Origin: Acanthaster planci
Taxonomy: Eukaryota; Echinodermata; Asteroidea; Valvatida; Acanthasteridae
Assembly (NCBI RefSeq): GCF_001949145.1
Contig: NW_019091369.1
Location: forward strand, 3,763,758 to 3,827,757
Direction: 5' to 3'
DNA: 64,000 nucleotides
In this document: positions 46,475-57,554 of the stretch, piece after piece
How positions within the stretch are numbered: position 1 is the stretch's first letter
Layout of the letters: every line of letters begins with the position of its first letter
Position numbers and translations under genes: made by a program
The notes under the pieces: model-generated
What the model was told of the DNA's origin: nothing
Databases searched by the model: none
Seen by the model: the letters and a program-made list of their open reading frames with translations, nothing else

Positions 46475-47854
46475 TGTGCAGACAACTGTTGTTATTATTT
46501 CTCCGTCAAGTATTGGTTTATCAATTCCAATGTGATGGGACTACTAACCTTGACAGAGATGCACTGCCTATAAACTCATTGCCTGATCCTGGAGGAATGA
46601 ACACTCGCCACGCCTAGCACCTGCTTTTGTGGTCGAGATTTTGTAACAGGTGCTTACGCTGTTAAATGATTGTTGAATCGCAGGATGCTTTTTTTCAATC
46701 AATTTTTATTGTGTTATCTGTGACTAGCCTACAAGTAGGCGTGCATTGCTTAAATTCGTTAATCGCATATTTATTTTTCCACAATATTTAAGGTCAACAG
46801 AATGTTTATGAAAACAATGCAAAAGAGTGCTGCTATTTTGATTATAACATAGGCTTGTTATATCTGAAACATAATAGCCTCATTAAATTGCCAAATTGAT
46901 AACATGTTTTCAGTTAGTCACTTTCTAACAGAAGACACAAAAAGGGTCACAACAATAGCTTATGTTAAACCGTACAAGCATCGAATGAGTTTGATTTTTA
47001 AAACATTTCAACCAAACTTTTATGTATACCCTTGAAACGGGAAAAAGGGCCTTTTCCTTTCGATAGACATTGTTGATTAAAATCAAAGGACTTTTCATCA
47101 AGCTCACAAATGACATGAATAATCATTAAACTACTTCTTACACGATGTAAAAACGACCTCAAAGGCAAACTTTTTGTGAAAGTGCAGGAAAAAAATGAAA
47201 AATAAATTTAGGTTTTCTATCTAAAATTTAGTCTTCCTCCGAGACCATTCTAATCACCGATATAGAACTCCACTGCCCACCAGCGGCGTATTCAGCTTTT
47301 GGTGGGGGGGGGGAATTCAAACCAAAGGCGGCTTCGGGCTTATTAAACACGATGCTTGGGGAAAAAACATCAAAAGCTTTGCTCAAGGTCCCGACATCCT
47401 TGCTTTTATATTTCGTGGTGTTTTTACTTAGGGTTTGCCGGTAATGTTTTGATGAATAAAATACTTTTTAAATATTTGATAACAAAAAATCCGTTACGGG
47501 GGAAGATTACCCCCCCCCGCCCCCTGCTGGCTACGCCACTGCTGTCCACATTCTAAAACGCTATAAAACCTCATGAAAAGCGTAAAATAGTGGCAATAAA
47601 TGCTATAGTCTATTAAAAGACCCACTTCATTATTAAACCTCCTATAAAGATAGAGGACATGCAAGCCCTCAAAATGTCCAAATGTTTTTGAAAGGATCAC
47701 CCTAACTTACCACACTTCGGCGTCTTATTTAATTAAACAGTGATAGTTAATCTCATCCGTTGAAGAAGGACGGGAATGAATAACACTTCAAACAAACAAA
47801 TTACTGTAACTTGGTGATCTGTACTCTCAGAATATTCATGAGTACAATTTCCCC
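46475..47854. other. Spacer between A9 and A10
   Basis: Contains the hAT-type MITE at 47281-47541. Otherwise there is no gene, and no clear TATA for A9. Confidence 0.55.
47281..47541. mobile_element. Non-autonomous hAT-type MITE
   Basis: A 261-bp element beginning CAGCGGCGTATTCAGC and ending with the inverse of CAGTGGCGTAGCCAGC, extended by G-runs inside both ends. It is flanked by 8-bp near-identical direct repeats, CTGCCCAC (47273-47280) and CTGTCCAC (47542-47549). CAG...CTG ends and 8-bp target duplications are typical of the hAT superfamily. It has no transposase, so it must have been moved in trans. Confidence 0.75.
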
Positions 47855-50800
47855 TTAATACTCTTCCTCTTCCCCATCTCCTTCATCTACGTCTCCTGCA
47901 ACCTCCTCGTAATCTTTCTCCAAGGCTGCCAGATCCTCACGAGCCTCAGAGAACTCGCCCTCCTCCATACCCTCTCCCACGTACCAGTGGACGAAGGCAC
48001 GCTTGGCGTACATCAGATCGAACTTGTGATCCAGACGAGCCCAGGTCTCGGCCATGGCTATGGTGTTGCTCAGCATTAAAACCGACCGTTTCACTGAAGC
48101 CATATTGGACCCAGACAGAGGGGTAGGTACGGTTTCGTTGATAATACCCGCTTTGATTCCAACAGGAACCCAGTCTACAAACTGAACATCGGGCCTCGCT
48201 TGGACGCGAGTTACTGCAGCATTAACATCTCGTGATGTCACTTCTCCACGGTACGACAGGCTGACTGTCATAAACTTACTACGAAGGAGGTCGCATTTCA
48301 CCATCTGACTGCCTGATTCCAAGCAGGATTTCGTGATTTCCCAAGCATCTAGTGCCGCCCCTTGCGCCTTACCGACCGACAGCACTGGCGCCAAGGCCGG
48401 CATGACGAAGTGCATTCTCGGGAAAGGAATCAGATTGGTCTGGAATTCGTTGAGATCAACGTTGAGCTCGCTCTCGAAGCGCAGAGACGCCGTGAGCTCG
48501 GATGAGGCCCGAGCAATTAGGTGGTTGAGGTTGAGCCGGGTTGGCTGCTCCAGGTCGAGGCGAGACTTGCAAATGTCGAAGAGGGCCTCGTTGTGGAAAG
48601 TTACCCCGACATCACAGTGATCTAGCATGAAATGCGTGTTCAAGACAGCATTGTAAGGCTCTACAAATGCTGTTCTGATTTGGGAACCCGGGAGTATTGC
48701 ACAATTTATCTTGGCCTTCTTACGGTATTCTACAGAGAGACGCTCCACAAGTAGCGCAGTAAGGCCCGAACCTGTGCCGCCACCGACGCTATGGTAAATC
48801 ATGAAGCCTTGCAAATTTGAGCACTCATCCGCCTGCAAAAATGACAACGCAGAAACGTAGGCTAGAAACATCCGGGTTTGTGTTTTGGTTTGATTGTACT
48901 TCTTCCTAAAGAATGCATGAGATTTGTCGGATCGAAACTTGTTCCCGGAAACGTCTGTTTGCCATTTCTTAGACATATTTGTCCAAAATACTTTTTGTTA
49001 GTCTCCATATTGCTGTTTTTGTTGACAAATCATCCAGCAATAATTCAAGAAAACGCAAGCATTTCATGTTCCCCTAACACCAAGTATAATGTCTTGTGGG
49101 GTTCTTCCAAAGATGTTATAACAAACGAAAAGACCAAACAAAACTAAAACGCCATGGTCTATAAAAACCTACCAGTTTTCTGATTCTGTCAAGAATCATG
49201 TCCACGATCTCTTTCCCGACAGTATAGTGCCCCCTAGCGAAGTTATTGGCTGCGTCCTCCTTGCCTGAGATTAACTGCTCAGAATGGAAGAGTTGACGGT
49301 ATGAGCCATTTCGGATCTCACCTGGTAAAGCAAGACGAGTACATTAAGGAATTGACATTGGTTCGTCACTTTGCACAGTCTAGTGACGGTATCCAACTGA
49401 TACTCCACTTTTTCAGGGACCGTATCCACCAGTATTTCAGGAACGTTAACATACCAACTTTTTGGGTGGGGGAGGGGTTGAGTTGGATAATCATTTTGGG
49501 AAGAAAGTCTGTTTTGCTCCCCACCCGGATACGACTTCTTTGTGCATTTCTTTGGATACTTCCGTGCTGTGTAGTACTGGCCAGCGATGAGATCAGTTGT
49601 GCAAGATCTTTCAATACGCATCATCTCACATCTGCTCCCTCTGCTTCCCTAAAATGTACATTAGATTTTACAACTGGCGACACATCATATGACCCATTTG
49701 AAATATTTAATGAGATAGGAGAGCACTGTTTGGTCTGGGTTCACTCCTTGCTATTGACTTCAATTATTGTCTCTTGATATTAGAAAAAAATGCTAGATGC
49801 GAAATGGCAGACATAGAACACCGTACATTAAAGTAAGCGTCTTTTACCCGAAAGGGATTTTGAAAACAGCAAGAGGGCCGGCCGAGACTCATGGTGCTAC
49901 TGCCAGCAGCGAATTTCCTAAAAATAAAGAAAATGGTTGCAATCCTACCGATATAGGTGGGCTCCAGATCTATGAACACAGCCCTGGGAATGGCCTTGCC
50001 GGACTCAGTCTCGTGGAAGAAGGTTCCAGTGGAATCACTGGGTTGTTCCTCGTGATAGGGATTGATTGTACCGTCAGGCAGGAGTCCATGCTCCAAACAG
50101 TACAACTCCCAGGTTTTGCTGCCGACTCGTACCCCGGCCTGACCAACGTGGAGAGAGATAACTTCGCGAGGCTAAATCATGGACGAAACCAAATCAATTA
50201 CAGTTAAAAGGAAAATCACGCATTGGCAACATGAGGCTGGATTGGTTACGATGGGAGCATTTCCTTAGTTTGATTGCAAAGCAGTTAATTCACCACATAT
50301 GATTTTAAATATTGCGGCTCGTTTAACACTGAACAGGAACGAAGTGTACAAAGAATCGAAAGATGGTCAAAAGATTTCACTAAATAGGTCCAAACAGCTT
50401 TCAAAATCTAAATCTGGCTTCTTTAGTTGAACACGTATCGAGATTACAGTCATGCACATGGGTTAACTTTGGGCCATTTTTTACATGTATGTTATCATTT
50501 CTTCTAAAAGACAATTAATTAAAGTTAAAGACAATTAATTTCAATTTCCCTTCTTTTCAGAGCATTGTGATACTCATCTAAACTTCGATGCTGAATAAAA
50601 AGGAATTTCAAAATTCATTGGTGTCTTAGGGCTTAAAAAAGGGTGACCAAAGTTACCCTGGGTTTGGGGCAACATTGGCCACGTTTTGTTCTTGGTCTTC
50701 ATCAAAATGGAGCATGAAAACCGAAATCAAATTGGTTACCATGGTTACCACAAATAACGAAAATGTTAAATACTGAATAACTATGATATTTCTAAATAAA

Positions 50801-51303
50801 ATGATACTAAATACGTCCGCATCCACTGTGGGTTTGAGAGAATAACAACGTTTCAAACCCTCTAGTGGTTAGTGACCGAAGTTACCCCTCTGACCAAAGT
50901 TACCCCATGTTACAGTAGGCTACGCAGTGCGTTAATGGGATTACCATCGTTAGAACCAAGTCTAAAGTTGTAATTGTAATGACAATGAACTTGTCACCTT
51001 TAAATATTGGGTTATGTTCAAACAGGGACGTTGAGCTGTTATGTTGGGGCGAAAAATGGTGGTGAAAATTAGAGAGGAACTTGATATTTATCCTCTTGTT
51101 GAAAATGTCCGTCTTTAAAATTAAAATCAAAGCAATTGAGAGCCGAAGAAAGAGAAATGAAAAAGAAATCGAAGGAAAAAAATTCCCCCAAATGCAATCG
51201 GGTGATTTAACCACAAATCCATCGATAGGATTATGTGAAAATTAAAAGAAGAAATACGAAACACTTCCACGATTGGTGGAAACATTTTATCTTCTCTTAC
51301 CAT
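47855..51303 (-). CDS. Highly divergent alpha-tubulin A10
   Basis: A 450-residue alpha-tubulin-like protein, the most divergent member. Exons: 51301-51303 (ATG, gtaaga donor; the least certain exon), 49949-50171, 49173-49321 (149 bp), 47855-48832. The acceptor before exon 2 adds a Pro, giving MPREVISL. GGGTGSG, Asn206, Asn228 and Glu254 remain. The loop at 36-45 lacks Lys40 and is one residue short, Asp76 is Gly, Tyr224 (which stacks on the guanine) is Arg, and most of residues 160-380 differ from the other members. In contrast, residues about 377-435 are almost identical to A2-A8 in DNA. The tail is [14 protein letters not shown]. All frames are open and splice sites good, so it is probably expressed. 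It may be a specialised, for example germline or ciliary, isotype; this is speculation. Confidence 0.88.
50172..51300 (-). other. A10 intron 1 with repeated motif
   Basis: Contains three copies of a GACCAAAGTTACCC-like motif (near 50643, 50875 and 50891, one of them varied), suggesting an old repeat of unknown class between about 50630 and 50915. No gene seen. Confidence 0.4.
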
Positions 51304-53380
51304 GACCGATAGGTGATTGAATGAATACTTGCTCCTGCAAAATGTGCAACGATTTACGGACCGTGGAGTACACGAAGAACGCCCAACATCGAACACTCAC
51401 TTGAACTGGTTGCTGTCCTCTCTATACTTTGTGGTATACTTGTATTATTCCGACACTTAAAATGACATCTGAATTCTTTATTAATTTATGCCAGACATTA
51501 AAATAGACATAAACTGCTGAGTATAAAACGAAGGACAGGATATTCCATAAAGTGACCCTCAGTCTGTTCGTCCAATGTTAATTAACTAATACATTAATAA
51601 ATAAATAGTTCGATACATAAGAGAGTACATAAATGATTCATGAAAATATTACCTACAGTCATTTCTTCCTGGGTCCTATGGTGTCTTTGCCCGTTGCTGG
51701 GATAAAAAAAATTGTACACAGGATGCCTAGACTGGCATAAACTGTATTCCCAGATTGGAACAAAATTTGAGAACACAGAACCAGAGGAAAAAAGACTCAA
51801 CACAAATCTCAGTCATCATGCACTGCCGGTGAGTAGCGAATGTGACACAACGCCCAAATAGGAATCTAATCTTACCCAAGAACCGAGAAATATACCACTC
51901 ATTATGTACTAAGATTTAATGACATGCTTCCCAACATGTAAATCCTAGCTGGGCGAATAGAAGGCTAAGAACTAATGTATTTCCCCATCTGAGAATTGAA
52001 TACCTTCACTGTGGCTAGAGACTGGTTTATAATTATGTATATCAACTACATATCATCAGCTAGAGACTGATTAATATGTCAACTATTGAAATATATATGA
52101 GTATTTAAGGAAGATAAAGATATTTTGTAATCAATGTCATTGTGACATGAATTACAAAATAGCCAACAGTATTTTATACTGTTCCACTCTTTGGGTTAAT
52201 CACTTGCAGATTACAACCAAAAGGGGGCGCTTCCTATATCAACAAAAACAGTGTCCATGCATCCAAATGTCACGACCTGTTGAATATTTCCATTGGGTGG
52301 GAATTAAATTGAGCATAATTCTGTTTACGCAGGTAGGTCACGTGACGGCCATTACACAGATGGTATGGATGGAGAGAAATACATATATGTATACCATTTC
52401 TTTAAAAATGATCAGTCATTTCCAACTGAAAACATTTACTTTTTATTGAAATGCAGCTCAGCTGAACTTACATCCTTTCATACAAATCAACATTTGACGT
52501 TGCAAAGGAAAATAGATTTTGTCAACTTATCATGATTATTGATGCGAGAATCTTCTCATGTACCATGAACGATTCATAAAAAATGACCACAAGTAAACAT
52601 GCAATAGGCGGTTAAGTTGTAATTGGCAAACTCGTGTCAAGGTGGAGGATTCTCATTGGTGGTCACAGAAGTATTAATTTTTTGGTTTCAGTATTTACTT
52701 TCATTACGCTAGACTGGCGAAGAAATGAACTGTCATGCAGGCTATGAGAGAAATGACCATAGATGGGTTTTGTACCTGACGAGCTGTGTGGCTCCTAAAC
52801 TTCTTAGCATCTATTCATTCTCTATAGGGAATTAGTAGAGAGAAAGAGAGAGATCTGACCGATCTCCAACACTGTAACTCTTACTAAATGCGAATGTGAG
52901 AATAAACTATAATATCCGTCACGGTTTCAGCGTCTCGATAAAGAGACAGTCCATCATCGACTTTATGCGTAAACTTCTTGTCGCTGTCAGAGCTATTTGT
53001 AGTAGGACCACAAGGGGCTCGGGGTGTGAGTTCAATTTCAAAAGGTTGTATGATTTTTTTTCATAGAGGTGGTTCTTCACTTTCCTCGTTTTCCACAGGT
53101 ACACATATATTGAAACATTGAACCCTTTCGTAGCATGGACATTGCCATTTCCAGTTTGATAACAGTTCAGTCTGTTTATTAATTGAGAGTCAAATTTGGA
53201 AAATTGCCAATGGAGATAATTTTCAAATCAAAAATTGGCAAGACCCTCAACCTTTAAAACAGTCAAAGATTTAAATGAGTAAAGTTGGTCTTTTGAATGC
53301 GGTTCACTGGAATTTGACGATCATTACATGTATTTATTCTGGTATAAGCCCACATTGAGACCTTGGCTTATTGTCTTTCA
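51304..53380. other. Spacer between A10 and A11
   Basis: About 2.1 kb with no recognisable gene, RNA gene or complete mobile element. The candidate A11 polyadenylation signal is at its right end. Confidence 0.55.
53333..53338 (-). terminator. Candidate A11 polyadenylation signal
   Basis: AATAAA on the minus strand, 43 bases past the A11 stop codon. Confidence 0.5.
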
Positions 53381-55948
53381 CTAGTACTGTATTTGGTCCA
53401 ACTCTCCCAGGTCACTCCAGACATCACCTTCCTGTTTGACTTCCTCGTAGTCCTTCTCTAAAAATGCCATATTGTCACGAGCTTCGAAGAACTCGCCCTC
53501 CTCCATACCCTCTCCCACGTACCAGTGGACGAAGGCACGCTTGGCGTACATCAGATCGAACTTGTGATCCAGACGAGCCCAGGCCTCTGCGATGGCCGTG
53601 GTGTTGCTCAGCATGCAGACGGCACGCTGCACCTTGGCCAGATCACCGCCAGGCACGACGGTGGGTGGCTGGTAGTTGATGCCCACCTTGAAGCCAGTCG
53701 GACACCAGTCGACGAACTGAATGCTTTGTTTATTCTTAATTTTCAGTATGGCAGCGGTAACATCTTTAGGCAGGACATCACCACGGTACAACACGCAGCA
53801 AGCCATGTACTTGCCATTACGTGGGTCGCATTTCACCATCTGATTTGCAGGCTCAAAGCAGGCGTTGGTGATCTCGGCAACAGTCAGCTGCTCGTGGTAG
53901 GCCTTCTCAACAGAGATGACAGGAGCATAGGTGGCCAAAGGGAAGTGGATCCGTGGGTAAGGCACCAGGTTGGTCTGAAACTCGGCCAAGTCGACATTAA
54001 GAGAGCCATCGAACCTCAGAGATGCTGTTATAGAGGATACAACCTGAGCAATCAACCGGTTCACGTTTGAAAACGTCTGCTTCTCTAAATCCAAGTTTTT
54101 CTCACAAATGTCGTAAATGGCTTCGTTGTCAACCATGAAGCAGCAGTCGGCGTGTTCTAAAGTGGAGTGAGCGTTCAGGACAGAGTTGTAGGGTTCAACG
54201 ACAGCGGAGGAGATATTCGGCGATGGGTAGACGGCAAATTCCAGCTTGGGTTTCTTGCCGTAGTCGACAGTAAGACGCTCCATCAACAGGGATGTGAAGC
54301 CAGAGCCAGTGCCTCCACCGAAGCTATGGAAGATGAGGAAACCCTGGAGACCTGTGCACTGGTCAGCTAACTTGCGGATCCTGTCAAGGACAAGATCAAC
54401 ATACACTTCACCTAAGGTGTAATGGCCCCGTGCGTAGTTGTTGGCGGCATCCTCCTTGCCTGTGATCAGCTGCTCAGGGTGGAAGAGCTGGCGGTAGGTG
54501 CCGGTGCGAACCTCATCTGTAAATAAACATTTGAAACTTAATAAATCTGTTTGATCTAGAACGGCTCTACACTGCAAGAACTTTTTTAAAATCACGTGCC
54601 ATCCTACCTATGACTGTGGGCTCTAGATCGACCATGACAGCTCGAGGGTTATAATGTCCACTGCTGGTCTCGCTGAAGAAAGTATTGAATGAGTCATCAT
54701 CTTCCCCGCGTGTCTTGTCACTCGGCATCTGACCATCAGGTTGGATGCCGTGCTCCAGGCAGTAAAGCTCCCAGCATGCGTTGCCCACTTGAACCCCCGC
54801 CTGCCCAACATGAACCGAAAGAACTTCACGCTGGCGGAGATAAAAACACGTTCTTTAAAATTGAAATCAGACAGCTTCATTGGATTGGTACATCCTTTTT
54901 ATCGATTTAGAAGAGAACAGCACTTTAATATGTCAGTAAACTGGTAAAATTTCTAAATTGCTTAAAAGCTGCTGTCGACAAAATTAGAAAAAATACAGTA
55001 TGGTAAAAATATGACAATCGAACAAGCAATTAGAATTCAAATTACATTTACAATAAGTTGAAGTACCTTACATCATAATTGTCTGATTTGAAAAATCCTT
55101 TTGACATTCTCCATTTGTGAATAAAAAGAAATCACTGCTTGTGTTCCACTTCATATAAGTCAGTAGAGATGACCCCTTCTGGCCAAATTTAATTCACGCG
55201 TGCCCGTCTCTTTTTATAACGGATACAGGTAGCACAAAGAATTAGCAGTTGGCCCAGTAAAATGCCAATATTCGCGTTGATTGAATCATACAATTAGAAA
55301 ACAAGATACAATGGTTCCTACCGAAAAAGAAAGTAGTTTTTAGCGCAAATTCCCTGTTCGGTTTACTGCGTTGTTGGTAGTCAGCATTCCTGACACGCAA
55401 CGAGGGGGAAACATCACCTCCCACGCCACGCCCCCAACAACAGGTACAACATGGAAGGCTACTCTGTATATCATGTCAAAGTTCTTCCTGTTTGTTAGCC
55501 TTCTACACAAGCCTTCAAGTTTGAATTCATGAGACTATACTACTTTTTTATCACCTTAAAGTCCAAATAATTTGTCCTGTTGGGATGGGAAGGCCAGCCA
55601 CGCTGGAGGACAGTATGGCAATGGCTCGTCTTCATATTGATCTTTCAAAGAAAACTAACCCTGCGGTGTTTCGTAGCCTTTCTTTATTACGTTCGTTCCT
55701 GTAACATTGTACATGTATTTCAATGATTCCATCTAACAAATATGGGCCTAGTCTTCTGTGTGAAGAAAACATACTCCGAGAAGGCATCACAGAACGCGTA
55801 TTGGTTAAAACTAGACATTTTAAAATCTAACAAAAGCTATCTCTGCAAAATGCGCAATGTCACTGAAAAGGGTAGCGTCTATCAAACGTGAACTGGATCT
55901 AACACAAGCGATAATCAATAAATAACATATTTCTTTTTGACTTACCAT
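53381..55948 (-). CDS. TUBA: Alpha-tubulin A11 with non-canonical tail
   Basis: Complete 453-residue alpha-tubulin. Exons: 55946-55948 (ATG, gtaagt donor), 54608-54830 (223 bp), 53381-54516. The start is MREVLSV. Lys40, GGGTGSG and Glu254 are present; Tyr224 is Phe. The loop reads [10 protein letters not shown], and residues 172-190 ([19 protein letters not shown]) and 213-229 ([17 protein letters not shown]) resemble A12 rather than A2-A8. The tail [18 protein letters not shown] lacks a glutamate run and ends IQY, unlike every other member. The codon-125 intron is absent although its neighbours A9, A10, A12 and A13 keep it. DNA around codons 118-156 and at about 53488-53718 matches A4/A5 closely, suggesting conversion tracts. 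Confidence 0.95.
54831..55945 (-). other. A11 intron 1
   Basis: 1.1 kb, AT-rich, with no gene or mobile element that I can recognise. Confidence 0.6.
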
Positions 55949-57554
55949 TATGTGGTGACAGGAGTGTTGCAATGACTTTCTTGCCGATGTGGGAGAGGTT
56001 TACAAGATATTTATCTGCATTCAGTGCCCACGGTTACTGGAGCACGTCTTGAACAGCAAAGAAGTGGCCGATAACATTCCTGTCCAGGATCAACCTGCTA
56101 TAAGGACGGATGCACGCACTGGCAAATCGCAATCAGGTAAGCGAAAATAAAATGCCTTCATTTGTTCCCATATACTATGCAGACGAACTTGAAGCCAAAA
56201 ACACAATGTTATTGTTCAGCCATAACGCAGTTCCCATTGTACCGACTACAGTGCGGCCGATGGACCTTTTCCATTTAGTTTGCATGGTTTGTGGGATCGT
56301 TTTTTTGCGAACAACATGCCTCCCGTATATCTACAAATTCAGTGGTGTCTCAGGTACGTGCCATTCGTGACACAAAGGGGCGAATCTGGACAATTCGATG
56401 GTGACTCAAAAAGCCCCAAATTGCACGAGTATTGCGGAACGAGCATGTCATAAATAATCAACGAATGCAACTCTCAAGGTCTCTGTGGTTGAGCTCACAA
56501 ATATGGCGTTGTTGTACGTGGTAAATTGTCGAGGGCAACTTTAAAACACTATGCACTATTAACTGGATGGTTATTGGTTTGTGCAGATAATTGTGTAGGC
56601 CTAAGGTTCCAGGTACTAGACTAGACTTTAATTAGTCAGGTCATCCTATCCTGTGTATTCTACGTCATCAGAGCGGGGCTACAAAAATAGAAATGGGCTG
56701 CGATTGTCTTTTCCCAGTCCTTTCATTTTATCTAATAAAATGAACGCAGTTTCACAACGATGAACTGACGAGACATCATTCCTGATTGGTTTTATTTCTT
56801 AAATTTGTCCTTGATTTAAAAATTACCGAAGAAAGCTTTCTGTAAAATACCTTGCTGATATTCTGCTTTGCGTACCTTTAAATTAATTAAGTCAACTAAT
56901 ATTAAATGAAAACACGAACGAACGAAGCCCAACCCTCAAAGGGCTTTAGATCAGAAATAAATGAGGAATTTGAAAACAAAGTTTTCACTCTACAAATTTC
57001 GATCAAACCTTGAAATAACAGGAAGGAATTTCCCGTTTCTGCTGTGACCAGTTTTATGTACATGTTTTGTTGGTCCATTAATGTCTGTTATATCATCTGC
57101 AGGTGTTTCTTTTCATGAATAGATTTATTTCAAATCGTTTGCTGTAAAATTAAATTACCGTCTCTGACTGTTATAATTTTATACATGCTTATTCAATGCA
57201 TAACAACCTGGAATAAAGACCCAATCACGCTTGGAAAACATCAGCGAGGCCTAAACAATTGTAAAAAAGAAGGAAATTTTACTTCAAATCAAACTTACTA
57301 TGCAAAGGGGTCCGTTGATGCCTGTTTCGGAAAATAGTCATTTTTCGAAATTTTGGTATATACTAATGACCGAGACAGATTTTTAATAGATTTACAAGGA
57401 TTGGGAATAAGGTATATGGATTGAAATAAAGATTATACAAATATCTTTAAGGTTACAAAAGCTGACAATGGAAGGGTCCACTGTGCCCAAAAGGTCAGTC
57501 TGATATATCAAAAGCTGACAACGGAAGGGTCCACTGTCCACTTAAGGTTTCTTA
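55949..57554. other. Spacer between A11 and A12
   Basis: No supported gene. A weak TATA-like GATAAATATC (56006-56015) lies upstream of A11. Near the A12 stop there is a 28-bp direct repeat (57457-57484 and 57510-57537). Confidence 0.5.
57457..57537 (-). repeat. Two direct repeats in the A12 3' flank
   Basis: Two 28-bp copies with one mismatch, 53 bp apart, ending 18 bases from the A12 stop codon. They would lie in the A12 3' UTR. Their function is unknown. Confidence 0.7.
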
